The notes beneath the pieces are model-generated. The model did not search any database. It was not told where the DNA came from and saw nothing but the letters and a program-made list of their open reading frames with translations. A program made the position numbers and the translations under genes. Of a DNA stretch of 64,000 nucleotides, positions 36,206 to 49,942 are shown in pieces. Source of the DNA: Rhabdornis inornatus (taxonomy: Eukaryota > Chordata > Aves > Passeriformes > Rhabdornithidae); assembly GCA_013397075.1 (NCBI GenBank), contig VWZS01007725.1, positions 186,001-250,000 of the forward strand, in the 5' to 3' direction. The stretch's first letter is position 1. Every line of letters starts with the position of its first letter.

Positions 36206-36264
36206 CATTGCCTGACAAAGAGGGAAAAGGGCATAAGGGCAGGGCAATTCCAGGGAGTGGGAAC

Positions 36265-39200
36265 CAGAACAGAACCATAGTAACAATTAACATAAAAACA
36301 GGGTGTTTTCCACAGTTAACAGAACAAACTTGCAAACTTGTTCGTAACACATACCATTAAAGTGAATCACCTGATCTATGCACTTTGTTTTATTGAAAGA
36401 AGAAAAAAAAGAAGACGGCTGTGACTTTCTTAGAGGGGGAAGGAAAGGGCTGACTACCCACCTTTCCCTCTGGACAAAATTGCAAAGCAGAAGCATTCAC
36501 GTTCCCCTTGCTATGAGACCACCCAGCCTGCACTTGCAGGTATTTTGCAATCTGGGACCTCCAGCCCGGCTGCTGTGCCAGGTCGCTTTGCAGCCAGGCT
36601 GGGATCTCACAGCTCACCTCCCTCCTCCAGGCATCTCTCAGCAGTGGGAAGGAAAGCCCACAGGTCTAGACAATTAAATCAAAGTACAAACTGAGGAGGT
36701 GAGTGTGCTCCCACGTCCCTATTAAAATGTATTAGCATCACCCGAGGGGGCTGGAAGACAATAGGCTTTGAGGAGGAATCCTGATGGGGAAGGAAGATTG
36801 TGTCTTATTTGAGAGGGATAGAACTGAGCAGATGTGGTCAGTCAATGCAAAGGGTTTAATTTCAAACAATCATCATCATCATCACTATCAACCCCAAACT
36901 TCAGGGTTTTCTTAGCTGAAAAATGATGCAGCTCATTTGGTGTCAATAAATCTAGCTCCTGAGTGGAAAAAAAACCTTAAATATTTCAGCACTTTGGGGC
37001 TGACTCATGCCGAGCTTGAAATTCAGAGGTTTGCAGCAGGAACTCCAGCTATGCTTGAGCTTAATGAAAAAGTACACAGGCAGTATCCTCAGGAGCTAAA
37101 CTGGCTTCTGCAGCCAGCAGGTTGGATTTTCAGCATTGCCCCAAACTTTATTTTCTCTGCTACAAACCAGAAAGTTCTCCCCACTACCTCTCACAAAGAT
37201 ATGAACTTCTGAGGCTTCAAGGCTTCAGTGTTTTCCTTCAGGGACTCATTGATCCAGAGCATGAAAGCAGGAACCTGTACACATTTAAACAGCACCAAAA
37301 TAACATCCCTGCCACTGAGGGTCCCTTTTGTCTGGGAGGATTGCATTGTGTGTGCTCAACTTCTGCACTGGAGTGTGCTGAGTAGTATGGAAGGGGATCA
37401 GAGACTGGGAAAATGAGGTATAGGATCCTGCAGAGTAATGATGGGAAGAGTAAAGAGATTCTCAAATGGTCCATAGCAAGGAAGGACATATGGGGGGAGC
37501 CCAGCATGAAACTCATTGTGATGGGAGATAACTGGGGAGCAAATCAGCCAGGATGCTGTGGCCAGATCTAAGGACAGTGTTCAGAGGAGGGATCCCATAC
37601 TTGATGGTGGGACTTTGCTTAGTAATGACAGGACACCGTGTGAGCCAGACCCTGGCTGAGACATCAGCAGCAAGACAGCCACCAGTTCCCTCAGAGGAAA
37701 GCACACAGCAAAGGGAAGTGAACACCTGGCTCCAAGGCATTTCTCATCTGTAGGAAATGTCTTTTTCCCACAAAATATGGGAGTTTCTCCACCATAAAAC
37801 TGACATGCTCAAGAGGATGTTCAGCCATGCCTTAATGATATCCTGTTGTTCTGGTTAAATGTGGGGGGGAATCATGGGATACGTTTCCTGGGTTTCTATT
37901 TGCCCATGATTTCACAAGCTGACTTCTCAGATGCGACAGGGGAAAGCAATAGGGATAAGGATCCAGCAGGTGAATTCAAAGCAGACATAGATTACCTCAA
38001 ACACATCGAGGTCCCAGGGAGTACTTGCAGCTGTTGTCACTGAGCAGGCTTGTGGTAATGAATTTTTTACTCTAGGGATCAGATGTTCCCCTCAGTTATA
38101 TTAAATTGATTTTTCCTCTTGATAAAGCTGAACTTTCTTTCTCTGAGTCAGAAGTTTGGCTGGGGGAGAGACAGAGGCAGAGAGAGGGTCTGGTACCTTG
38201 GGCCAGACTGGAGAGGAGGCAGTAAGAATCTGAATGGGGCTGATACCTCAGATGATACTGAGATTAAATGGGACAAAGAAACAGTGGCATCAACAACAAG
38301 AGGATTTGTAAAACCGGATTTTCCCTACATTTCCTCTCATTTATCCCTTTCCTCCTTGAAAGCTGGGGACAGAATAAAAAATATAAAAGAGAAAAAAATG
38401 TTAGGCCCTTGCAGCAAGAATACAAGAAAAAAAAAAGAGGGAAGGAGAGAAAGGGAGGGCCTGTTGGAGAGCATCTCTTTCCTTTGGGCACTGAAGTGTT
38501 CCAACATCAAACCTTGTGTCCTCATTAAGAAGCCCTGTGTCTACCGTTGTGACATCTTTATTCACACACCCCAAGACTTCAAAGACTTCAGGAGATATCC
38601 TTGGTGGATTTAACAAAAAAAAATCAGGAGATGAAACAGAGGAAAAGGCAGCCTGGTGCATTCTTGTTTTAATTAGACCTTGGGTGGAGGAAGGGGGGTG
38701 AGGGAGGAACAGAATCACTGAGATGCACATTAAGGGGTGAATGCAAACACACACACACAGACAATCCTGATCATTGGGACTCAACTTCTCTTCTTTCACA
38801 AGCTTTTGGAATAGCAAACAGACCCTGAATCTCAGAGTAACGATTTTTTCCAGCCTCTAAACCAGATCCACATTCATCTCAGGAATACGGAAGTGCTGCA
38901 GGTGAGATACATGTTTCTATTGCCTAAACAAAAAGCTTCAAGTGTAACTAATGCAAAATTAAGAACAGGGACCAGAAAAAAGGCATTGAATATACGGGAG
39001 AGACAATCTAAGCATTCATTAACAATAAAGCATGGGTCTAGGGAGAACCATTCCTGTTTTGTTAGTGAGCTGTCTTTTTTTCCCACCTTTTATTAAATAT
39101 ACTATATTCCAGTGAATTTCCAAGCCACTTGTTTGACCTACGAGTCTTTGGTGCTGCTTGAAATCTGCAGTGTGCCCCTTTTGGCTTGTGTCTGTGGTAT

Positions 39201-39764
39201 TACCACATGTTTCTTGGCCCCAGCAGGATGGCACTAACTCTTCATGCTCTGCTCTGCTCACCACTGAAACTGCCTGTGATTTCAAAGTGAGAAACTTGGG
39301 GGCGTAGGGGGTGGCTTGGCAAATAATCTCAACACTTCTGTGAAATTTTGTCTTTTTTGGTTACTGCCTCACCTAGAAAAACGTCTTCCCTTGAATGTCC
39401 GTGGGAAGGTAAAACCACAACGAATTGCTCTGGAATTAATTTAGGGCAGTTTTAAATGCATATTTATGAGTCTTTCTTCTCAGTATCTAACCAGTTCTAG
39501 GACCTAGACAGCTTCTTCTAGCAAAAACAAAACATCAAATAATAATTAAAAATGTAATTAAAGAAAATAAAAGTCTGCCTCTCTTCAGCTGAGATGGCTT
39601 TTGGTCCATCTCTAGTAAGAGACAGGGAAACTCCCAGCTTCTGATTCCTGCTTTTCAAATGTTAGAGCCCAGATTTCACAGGGTGTCTTTAACTGCATTG
39701 TTTTCAGCCCTCAGGACACAATGTGACCCCGGGGCCAGGTGATAGGAATGGGGACACTGCTCTT
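36265..39764. other. No gene seen; minor simple repeats
   Basis: A short (ATC)n run lies at 36869-36884 and an (AC)6 run at 38747-38758. The longest frame (plus 38119-38613, 164 codons) is Lys/Arg/Ser-rich because it crosses an A/G-rich tract near 38385-38460. It is not judged coding. Confidence 0.5.
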
Positions 39765-39806
39765 TTCCTAGATATATTCTATATTATATCTCTTCCTAGA
39801 TATATT
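39765..39806. repeat. 14-bp direct repeat, 28-bp period
   Basis: TTCCTAGATATATT occurs at 39765-39778 and again at 39793-39806, separated by an AT-rich spacer. This is a small local duplication. Confidence 0.8.
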
Positions 39807-42800
39807 AGGCATTTTCCTTGGGTAGTCCATTATGGAAGCACCCACGGAAACCACAACTGCACTGGAGGCTGTCCCCGCAATTCTGGCACGTGAACAAGAT
39901 GACTGCCATCTGCAAAATGTAAGCAGCGTTTCATAAACAGCTAAACACAGCTAAAAACAAAGAGAGAAGAAAATCTCTCCCCAGCCCTGCTCCTGTGTCA
40001 GGGCCCGATAATCTACTCTCAATTACAGCATTATTAACTGAGCCCTACACCTGGCCCTACTCGTTTGCAGCTATTCCTGCTGACAATGGCACTGATTAGC
40101 TGGTACAGCCATGAACTGGGTTTATTCCTCCAGTATCCACCACCCTCCCACAGTTCACATTTCACAGGCAGTGCTGGTTTGGAGGGAGAGAGGGAGGGAG
40201 CAAGGTTTGTGCAGAAGCAAGATGAGATTCAGGAGACACCAGCAGCAGGAGAAAGTTGCCCCCCATGTGCAGAGCAAATCCACCCAAGGACAGGGTAATA
40301 ACTCCCCCAGCAGGTCTGAATTCCAGTTAATTGCAGAACCAGCTGATGGCTGATAAAAACAAGGCAGATCCACACCTCTGCTCTCATTTAGTAGCCTGTG
40401 GCTGCCAGCCAGTGAGAAAAGTGTGAGTATTGATTTGATTATCTTGTTTGTCCACCTAGACCTGCTAGTTGCATCTGCTCTTCTCAGTTCAAATGAAGTG
40501 TTTTCCACTGATTAATTAATTTTAATTTGTTTTTGCTTCAAGTGCAAGATTTGGTTTTCATTGACAAGTGAGTGCTCATATTCCAAAGCTGCCACAGTTA
40601 GCAGATGCCCCTGTGCAGTTCAGAGCTGAAGTTCTCCCGTTTTGCTAACAAGTACTTTATGGATCCACTGAAACCTCTCCTTTTTGCCTGTGTGGTTTCT
40701 AGCAAAAACAAAACTGCATCATTTAACAGCTCATCTCTAGGATGGAGGCTGCCTGGAGTGCTATGGGAGCCCTTTTGTGCCAGACCCTGGGGTTTCCTCG
40801 CCCCCTTTCCCCATTTTCTCTCTGGTGCAGGTCCAGCCACGCTGCTTTTATAGCCAGGGAGGGGGAGATCCCCCAGCCTGTGAGCCCTTGGCTCCTGCCA
40901 CCATTCCCAGTAGCTCACCCATGGCCACATGGGGGGCTGTGGAAGGGGGCAGGCAGGTGAAGTTTCGCTCCTTTCTCTTCTATCAGTGCCACCAACACAT
41001 TTGCCTCAGCCCAGTTCATTAGCATGTAGCACTGTGTCCTGTCGTTAAGGCCAGAGAAATATGATTAATAAAATGCCTGACTATCAGTATTTTACCTAAT
41101 GGTCCTAAAACTCATGAACAAGCTCTAAATGCCAGCAATGCCAGGAGTCTGGTAGTGAGAGGGAATTTATGGGGTAGCAACACCCGTGTCTGGCTCGCTC
41201 CTGCTGAGGGGAACAGGCTTTGTCAGTGCCAGGGAGGCAGCTGTAAAAACCTGAGCCCTCCCTGCACGTTAGCAGTGCTTTACAGGGGATTTGCAAAGGA
41301 AGGAAATAATATTTACCTTTCTGGCAATAGAGGGAAATTGGGGGAGGAGGAGATTTTGGGAATGTCCCAGCACAGACCAGGATCAAAGGCAGGACAGGAA
41401 TGCAGCCCAGCAACCCGCAGCTCTTCTGGGACCTGTGGCACAGTGAGAGCCATCAGTGAATAATGAACGCTCCCTCGATTTTCCTATTTACCCAGAAATG
41501 TGTAAAAATGACCAACAGTCTGTTTTGACCTGCCACCTTTTCCCCAGTGTCTTCCCCGGGGAAAGGGAGCTGTGGTTTGTATCCTGCCTCCTCGAACAGC
41601 AAAGACAGATGTTGCTGTGATGTTGCCTGAAAACACTGTGCTGCCCAAAACTTTTCATCCTGCTGATGAATTAGCTGCTCAGTGGAAGAGAATTGAGCCA
41701 GAAAGAGATCTCAGCCAGCCTTGAATATCATCAGCTTAAGATATCACCAGTCAAGCAGGGATTGCTGGCCAGGTATACCTCAGGACTATCTCTTTACCAG
41801 GGATTTCTAAATTGCTCCAGGACATCCATGCAAATAAAACAATCTGGACTAGATGTCTCTTTAGAGGGATGGTGATTCTGCTGATGGGCCAGGATGCTGC
41901 TGGACTCTTGTGTGATGCTGTGTTGGGACATCCCCCCGACCTTCGTGTGATCCATCCAAGGCTCCCACCAGCAGCAAAGTTCATGGATGTTTGTGGGTGC
42001 AAGGGATGGGCCAAGGGAATTAGAAAGTTAGAAGATGAGGTGAACAGCAGGGCACAGAAAAAGACAGGAAGATTAATGGCAGGGACACAATCAAAAACAA
42101 AAGTTAAAATGGAAATGTTAATCATTTAAAAGAGGGCCTCAGTGGAATTACTTGCTTTATGGCTTAGAATAAAAAATAGAAAGGGGAAAAGAAGGAGGAG
42201 AAGTCCCACTAAGAATAATTTAGTGCTTTGTGTAATGAGCTGCCTTTCTTTTCGGTAGTTCCCTCTGGTGTCTTATCACTTACCCTGTGATTGACTGAGT
42301 CCTCTCTTTGCCTGCTCCTGCTAAATGGTGATTTGCCATCTGGTAGTCATAATTTCTTTTCTTTCATTTTTTTCCCCTTATCCTATATTCTTTTGTAATT
42401 AGAAAATAAATTACTTTTTTTTTTTTAACTGAAAAAGAAACATGTCTAGCATATTACTTACAGATAACAGTTGGTGTGAGCTCAGCAGTGAGGCAGAGGG
42501 AAGGGACTTGACTCCTGTCTCATTTGGACAGATCCCAGCTGACATGGCAATGGATGTGTCAGCATTTCTGCTGAGAGCACTGGGTGCTGAGAGAAGGGCT
42601 GGATGGAGCAAGCAGAGGCCAATGACTTTAGTGAGATGAGAAAGCTCCTATCTGAGGAAGAATGGGAAAGAGGAAGGCTCTGATGGGCTGGTGCAGCACG
42701 ATAGCCTGAACCTGCTGCTCCATGCAGCTTTGCACAGGACCTGTGTCAGACTTGAGCTTTGCACTCTGTCTCCATTGCTACCAGCTATGGAGGGAGCCTT

Positions 42801-44897
42801 GAGTTTGCCAGATGCTGAGCAGGCTGTCTGAAATCAGGGTGCAGGATCTCCCCCTCAGGGCCAGCAGACGAACACTGCAAATGTCTAATTGCAACCCCAT
42901 TTCTCTTCGTCTTGTTGCCAGCCTTTTCTCTGCAGCCTGTGTGCTCACCCTGACTGCCACACTCATTATATCTTTGTACAGCAGCAGCTCTCTCTGCTCT
43001 CCTTTCAGTTGCCTCCTCAAGGTGCTCCAGTAATTCAAGTGATAAATAATAACAATAATAACACAGAAGTCAGTTGAATTGAGCTTGATTACTCCGTGAC
43101 TGAGTTTGGGCTTGATTGACTGAAAGCAGCACACATCCCCCCGGTTGTTATCCTGAGAGCCTCATTTTCTCAGTACGGTGTTGCTTCTTGTAGCCTCAAA
43201 CCCATCGGACCTTGAGGCCTCTGCCAACATGCAACCCCATCATTTCCAGAAAGACCCCACTCCAAGGCACTTTTTGAATTTACATTTTTGGCACGTGGTA
43301 TAATGAGGCAAGAAAATGGCAGGGAAAACCTCCCATTTCTGTACAGTGCCAACAGAGATGCATTTTCCCTTGTTTTCTAGGCAAACTCAGTGTCTTCTGG
43401 GAGGGAAGGCATTGGTTTGATGTGGCTTCAAAAGGTGTTTTTTTCTTGGTTAAACTGGATACACCCACACACTCCTGTGTATTACACCACATGCCTGGTG
43501 GATTATGTATTTGTGTGCATTAACTTGGAGGGAAAGAAACACAGCCTTTAAAGCAGGAAAAGATGTAGTGGACATGTGTTCTACTGTTGGATACCAGTCT
43601 TTGCCCTAACATTATTCCTGCAGGAACCATGAGTGGTCAGCTGCTGAGCTGCCTGTTCTCCCTCCATTCAAAACTGGAGGCAAAGGGCAGTTCCTCAGGG
43701 ACAACCTTGTTTTTTTTCCTTCCCCTTTTACACTAACCAAGCTCTGCTCTGGTGCTTGCATCTGTCCATGGTGTGGGTCTGTGCTGTGCTTTTTCAAGGA
43801 AGATGCTGGTATCAGAAGTGAGCGGGGCATTTGATAATGTCTTTGGTTAAGCCCAAGAAAGACAAGGAAGAAATTATCTGTGTGAAATGGAGGGTGTGTT
43901 CTTTTTGGCTTAATATGGATGAATGAAGAAAAAGGAGGGAAACAAAACAACTAATTTTTACTCATTCTCTAAGCAGCAGCCACTGTAGTGCTATAGCCAG
44001 GAGCGTCTGAGAGACAGAAGGAATTTGAGTAACAAGAAAATGCTGTTGTACAGACCTAATTATAGTGATTGCACCTGTTAGAGAAAACAATAAGCAGTAA
44101 AATGAATAAACCTTTCTGGGACTCATTTTATCAATGAAGCGTGACCATGTGGAAACTCCACAGAGAAAATCTACAAGGAAGGCGTAGTGTACTCAGACCT
44201 CCTCCTCTCTGATCTCCATCCTGTAATCAAATGAACAAGGTAACCAGAGTGAGCCTTGTGTTCATCTACTGGCTGCATGTGGCTGTCTGCAGATACAGAT
44301 GCCCTGTTAATAGGATACCTTCTCTGTTTCTGTAATATCTTCCCACTCAGGGCATTTACAGACATGTGGCTGCAATATTCTGATGCTTAGGACAGAACTG
44401 CGCACAGGTCCTCAAAACCCTGCAAAATTTGACAGTTATCCTAGAGGTGGTGGGGAAGTCTGTTGATTCTCCTCAGTCACTAGATTGGTCAGAGATGCTG
44501 TTAAAAAACAATTCCATCTGTGGTGATAACAAGCTCTTGGGTACAATCCCAGAGTCACTAGGAGTGGTGTGGAAAGGACTGTGTTTTATGTGTTTTAAAT
44601 GTGTTAACAAATCACTCTTTACACAACATGGTGAAAAATTGCTCCTGCTCCACTGCCTTCCCACCTTTCATGGTCCCATAGACCTCATCCCATCCCTCCC
44701 TCAGGATCCACAAGATCCTACTTGGTGTCTCCTCCTACTGAAGCAGTTCCCTGCTCCTGGCTTTGCCCCTTCTCCCTGTACCTTTCTGAGCTCCCAATTA
44801 TAGCTGCTCTGCCCTGCAGAGGCACATCTAACACTGAGCTTTGCATGCTTCTGTGGTTAAAGCAGACAAAGAGGATTAGCCTTTTTAAAGAGTTAAT
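39807..44897. other. No gene seen
   Basis: The stretch 40015-40125 looks mildly regulatory (TTACAGCATTATTAAC plus one or two CpGs). The piece GGACTAGATGTCTCTTTAGAGG at about 41847-41868 recalls a CR1 3' region but is too short to call. A T12 run lies at 42415-42426. Frames of up to 124 codons show no motif. Confidence 0.45.
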
Positions 44898-45000
44898 GCT
44901 GGGTTTTTGCATCCAAAGATCTCAGAGCAGGGGAAGTGTCATTAGCAGTGTCTTGTGGATGGCAAAATTGAAGCATGAGGAGATGAAATGGGTTTGCTTA
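44898..45000 (+). mobile_element. Ancient amniote SINE/L3-type remnant
   Basis: The order GCATCCAAAGATCTCAGAGCA, then CATTAGCAG, then GGATGGCAAAATTGAAGCATG and GAGGAGATGAAATGGG follows the old repeat pattern 'catcc-aaagatctcaaagcac ... attaa ... gatggggaaactgaggcac ... gaggtgaaatgg'. It is heavily diverged, and the exact family is unresolved. Confidence 0.5.
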
Positions 45001-48000
45001 TTGGATGATTATTCCCTTGCCCCATTTGCCTCACATCTCACAGCCCACGTCCTGGGCCAAAGTCCTATTATATGACATCCAGCCCAGACAGAGGCAAAGC
45101 CAAAGAAACAAGGAATCCTGTGATACTAAATCTCATTTCTTCTTTTCTTTTTCCAAGAATGCTGGCATGTACAAAAGGACAAAGAAACATCCCAGTCTTT
45201 GTAAAATGTCTGAGTGACAGCCCTGGTGTCTGCAGTCCTTTGGGCACTTTCTGCATGTGCTGAACAATGACGCCTCCAAAATATTGACCCAACAGTGTGC
45301 CTCAGCCCTGACTCGGGGGGGAAAGACATGAATACTCTCTTTGATAATTGTCACCATTGAAAATTGGCCTCTGTTATTGTCAGCTGGAACAAGAGAGCTT
45401 GTGAGAGTCACTTGGTGACGCAAGCTTTGAGTTACCAGATTCTGGGAGCTGCCTTCAAATCACTGCTGTGGAAAATGGCTTTTTCCACTTCTCAACCAAG
45501 TCTGCCCTAGCAGGTAGAGGTGTCCATAACTAATTAGTAATAACTTAGGCCAGATCTAAAGGAAACTGGACAAATAATTCATGATGAATAATTTATTGGA
45601 TGAATTTTTCCACTTTTTCTATTTGTGAATTTTCTATGCTTGCAGTGTTGATTTCTCCAGCTAATTGGTTGTTTGAAATTGCTTGCTGATGCAAATACTT
45701 CTTAGTCTGCTCTTTTCTCTAGGAGAAGTTCATTAACAGTGTCCCCAAACCAAAAGGAATTGACTGATTTTAATTGGTCACAGAGGCCACATGGCATAAA
45801 TGAATTTTGTGGTATGAATATATATTTTTTCAATTCACTGACTGAAAGTATTATTTCAGACTGTTGTTTCCATGTAAATAAGCTGTTTCTGTGAGCGTCC
45901 CTTCTCGTCAGTATGTCCACTGGTTATTCCTGCTAAAGAAACACAAACAGATTCCAGAAAATGATTCAGAGATACTTAAAAAAAAAAAAGAACCTGGAAA
46001 AGATGTTTGAATGGAGCTGGATGTGAAGTTACCTATCTGCATGTAGGAATGCTTGTATTTGTGTACCTGCATAAGCACATATATTGCTCTTTGGTTCAAA
46101 TTAGTTTAAAGGAGACTTGCATTTGCTTATAGTAAAAAGATAAACAGACACATAGAATTAAAAAAATTTAACTAAACTCTGCCTCTCTTCTAGGTGATGC
46201 TGTATTATTATCCCTGCTTCTGGCCCAGGAAGCATCAGCGTGTGCTCCCCAAGATGTGTACCAACCACCACAACATTGTTTTGTTGTCCTAAGGACTTCA
46301 GAAGGGCTGCCTTAAAGAAAAGCTGAACCTTTGGCCTCTTCCACTAGCATGAAACTCTAAGCTCACGTCTTGTATCACAACATCTATAACATACAGCAAG
46401 CAGCAAAGAGGTTCAGACATGGAGCAGGGAGGGTGAAAACAAGCCACCCAACCTGATAATGAAAAGCAAGCACTTGGCCTTGGTGTGGAGCATCTCAGAT
46501 AAGTAGTTTAATTGGCAAGCTCTGGTGCTGGAGGGAGGGAAATCTAAACTAAATTAAAAGATTAAAAAGATATTTTTTCATCAAGTGGCAAAATGGAAGA
46601 AGTGGACAAGTCTGCTCAGGAGAAAATGAGCAGAAAGGAACTGTGAATGTTGTGAAAATATATCCATTAGACCTGCCTTATCAAAACGTGCTTTTGCCAA
46701 GCATCCAGCCCTGCATCTCCATGGCAACATGGCCTCGTCAACAGAGAAGAAAGTGTTTTTGTCAGGATGGGCCCAAACACGTAAAAGCCATTTCGATTTG
46801 GGGGCAACACGATCTTCTTCAATCAATACTGCACACATAGTAATGGCTCCTGCCATTTTTTTCATAAATCTCCACTTTCTGCTTTCATTTCCTGTGGTTT
46901 GACATCACTGTGAACTGGAACTAGGTTTAAATTTCCTACAGTTTTCAGCGCCCTCTGCCCTCATCTGCAACACAGGAAGCCTCCTGCAGCAGCTTCCTCC
47001 TTTGTGACACTCAATAGTGTGTACTCACAGGCAGGATTAGCCTGGTCTGAAATATGAGACAGGCTTTGAGGAATGCCCCAGTGGCACCATCCATGGATGT
47101 AACAGCTGGAATTCTGGTCATGGCTGAGATGAGGGGCCTGGCAGAGGATGGGAACTCTTTCTCTCCAGCACTTACCTCTAATAGGATGCAAAATTTAATG
47201 CCCTGAGCATCTTGACTCTCCAAGAAATTGTGGTTCCCCTTCTAGGCATGGTTGATAGGTCTTCTCTCCATGCCACTGAGTAAAAATGGGGTTTCTTCTC
47301 CATTTTTTCCCTTCATTTCCAGTTTGAGATCTCATTTCTCATTCTTCTTGACTGCCAGTTGAATGCATTGGTGTTTCCAAACAATCAGCTCAGCAGTACA
47401 ACCACAGAAACCACCACGTGGCCAAAGGGATTTCCTTGTGCAAGAGCCTGCAAGGATGTGTGCTGTGAAGGGAAAGATGGAATATGTAGGAGATGCAAAT
47501 GCCTATCTCTGTTTTCCATTTAAATTAGTGGGTCTTAAGCATATGATCCAACATATTGCAGTAGGCTGCTAAATGCTTTACTGTGGAATTTACTAAAGAA
47601 ATATAAAATATCTTTTTTCATAATAACTGCAATCTAGCTAGATTTAAAGCAATGCCCTTTTTGTTGTTTTATATTCTATTTTGCCATTTATAGAGGGATT
47701 TTTGAACGCATCTCCAATTGAGAGAACATATTTAAACCCCATTGAGAACTGTGATTTGCTGAAAACAGAGGCAAAGAGAATTGCACATTTGTGTATTTTA
47801 GCCAATGCAGGCAGAGGGAAGCTCTTTTGACAGACAGGTATTGCTGCTTCTGAATGTTACATGAGGGTCAGTGATTTGGATCCTGCCTGCTCCCTGCAGG
47901 CCTTTGGGTTTTGAAGAGGGGGTATGTGGTGATTGACATGTTTGATTCCCAGATGAATTTCCCAGCCTTGTATGCACACTCTGCATGTTGGTGTGGCACC

Positions 48001-48050
48001 CTTCAGTGCTGTGGCCACAGCCTGGAGGAAAAGAACACAGGGAAGTGTTT
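45001..48050. other. No gene seen; one A12 run
   Basis: An A12 run lies at 45978-45989. The stretch 46660-46870 keeps several CpGs and is considered separately as a weak regulatory candidate. The octamer ATGCAAAT occurs near 45690 and 47494. Frames lack coding features. Confidence 0.45.
46660..46870. promoter_or_regulatory. Weak candidate conserved non-coding element
   Basis: CpGs are kept near 46687, 46736, 46781, 46795 and 46809, within sequence that has no simple repeat or transposon match and no stable coding frame. The frames on the two strands overlap antisense. Regulatory function is inference only. Confidence 0.25.
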
Positions 48051-48055
48051 TTAAG

Positions 48056-48118
48056 TTACATAACTGCTATTAAATTAATGTTATTAATTTAAATTACATA
48101 TATGCTATTAAATTAATG
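48056..48118. repeat. AT-rich tandem duplication, 38-bp period
   Basis: A 25-base unit (TTACATAACTGCTATTAAAT then TAATG, 48056-48080) recurs at 48094-48118 with two differences. The intervening spacer TTATTAATTTAAA is also AT-rich. Both copies contain ATTAAATTAATG, so the pair doubles a homeodomain-type site. Confidence 0.85.
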
Positions 48119-48125
48119 ACTTGAA

Positions 48126-49942
48126 TTAAGAAAGAGGCTGTCATTGCTAAACCACACACTGTTTACAAATAGGTTTATAAACTTTGGGCTTGAGTCACCC
48201 CCAAGTGAGGCAGGAGATTTCTCTATGAAGGCTCTGTCATCAGTGCAGCTCTACAAAATCTGTGTCAGTGTCTACCACAGCAAGGGCTCACATGAGCTGC
48301 ACTTGCTTCATGTACCTGGCATAGGGAGCAGAAACCCCTCTGAAATGAGTGATGACACCTCACTGCACGCAATGATACACTGGATGGGGTGCAAATAAAG
48401 ATCTGTGTATTCTTTGTCTGCCCATCTGTCTAACCACTCATCATGAGCTGTGGTGTCACCTGGAAGCTGTCACTGCCTGGCAAATTGTGTCCTGAGTAAG
48501 GACACACTTAAAAGACACAAACCAGGATTGCTATTTTGGTTCCTTCATTCTTGAGTAGCAATTTTCATGGTCATTTGATGATCTGGATGACTTTCCTCGT
48601 TGGTTACTGCAGTAATTGGTAAGAGAATTGAGAAGGATTTGGGCAAAGACAGTTTTTAGGAGCATCTGGTGTTGACATGGGCTCATCCTTTCCAACCACT
48701 GACAGAACAGTCCAGAAAATGGTTCATGGACTGGAAATCATGAGCTGATTGTATTTTGACAGTGGTTTTTCAGAATTTTTCCAGACTGATTTTTTTAGTG
48801 AAGATTAATCTCTTACCACACTCCTAAAATGAAATTCATCTACTGGAAATGGGTTTGAAATACCACCTGATGATAACACCAGGGGAATAAAGAGACCATT
48901 TTCCTCTTGGCTTCTCTTGGAACAGGAAAGATGAGGGTGGTGGTAGCCTTCAGCAAGGGAGCATTTCTTTTCTCACACCTTGTTTTCTTCTCTTTCTACT
49001 TCCAGAGCAACACCTTTCATGTATTTGGTGTCATGGGGGTTGAAGAGGGGCTTACTCTTACAAAAACCAGATCAGGATTAGCAAAATTTAGAGAAAACCC
49101 TGCATAACTCCTTTCCCCAGTTTAGTGACTTCTCTCATTCAGCGCTGCTTTTGAATTCTTCTGAAATTGGAGAGTTCAAGTGAGACCAGGAACTGTCACT
49201 TTACGACAGTGACAATTTCAGTCCATCAGCTAAATAAATCTCTTAAGAAGTGATTTATGCTGTGTCCCCTCCCAATTCTTCTTCATCTGCTCATCCCCTT
49301 TTCCACTGAGGTTTGGGGTAGGCTTTGGACTATCAAAATCTAAATCTGCTGAATCCTGCAATCAAAAACGTCATTGCAGAACAGTATGGGGAGGAGGAAT
49401 TAGGGTTAATGTTCGGGTAAAAGCTGGCTCAAAAGCAGCACACCACAGGGTTTACTCCATTCAGGGCAAATCTGGGACTTGTGCAGGATGCAGCAGATTG
49501 ACTTCAGTCTTTTTGTCTTTGAACTGATCGCATCCAGTCCCTCAACACAGATGGGCTTCACAGGGCTGGTGGAAAATGCATCCTAAAATCACTGGAATCT
49601 GGAGAAAGGTTTTTTTCCTGCCTGCAATCAAGTCCAGAGATATTAATTAGATGCTGTGCATATGTTTGGTTCATTGAGACGAAAGTTAAGGCAGCCTTTT
49701 CTCAGCAGTGAAAGCCATCCCACTGGAATACTGATTAAAAAGAAGCAGGGTTGATAGGAGTAGATGAAAAGGAGGTGAGTGTATGAGGTGGACCAGTGAG
49801 CTGGGAACCAAGATGGAAGGGTTTTTTTCTGCCATTAATTCCTTATGCAGCCTGCAGAAAATTTGCAAACCTGTCAGTGCCTCCATCTCCAAAAAGAGAA
49901 TTGCTCCAAAGTTGTGGTGGTGTTGTCATTTTTTTTTTCTTT
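48126..49942. other. No gene seen
   Basis: Only short frames. A T10 run at about 49930 immediately precedes the repeat tail at 49943. Nothing else is recognised. Confidence 0.5.

Larger units (their letters stand above)
35840..36260. other. CpG-rich block bounded by a 14-bp inverted repeat
   Basis: CpG is clearly denser here than in neighbouring DNA. CCACCGCTGCTCCC at 35863-35876 recurs as its exact reverse complement at 36192-36205, 315 bases away. A 10-bp palindrome (TGGGCGCCCA, 35839-35848) and CTCAGCTGAG (35902-35911) lie inside or beside the left arm. High CpG suggests either a fairly recent insertion not yet decayed by deamination (for example a solo LTR-type or DNA element) or a small unmethylated regulatory island. 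I cannot fix the ends or find a target-site duplication. No frame looks coding. Confidence 0.4.

Noticed and set aside
38119..38613. 164-codon plus-strand frame
   Set aside because: Much of it is Lys/Arg/Glu from an A/G-rich tract, and antisense frames are also open.
41836..41880. Possible CR1 3' region (GGACTAGATGTCTC piece)
   Set aside because: Only about 22 bases resemble the consensus and the diagnostic CCTTCCAACC and ATTCTATG parts are missing.
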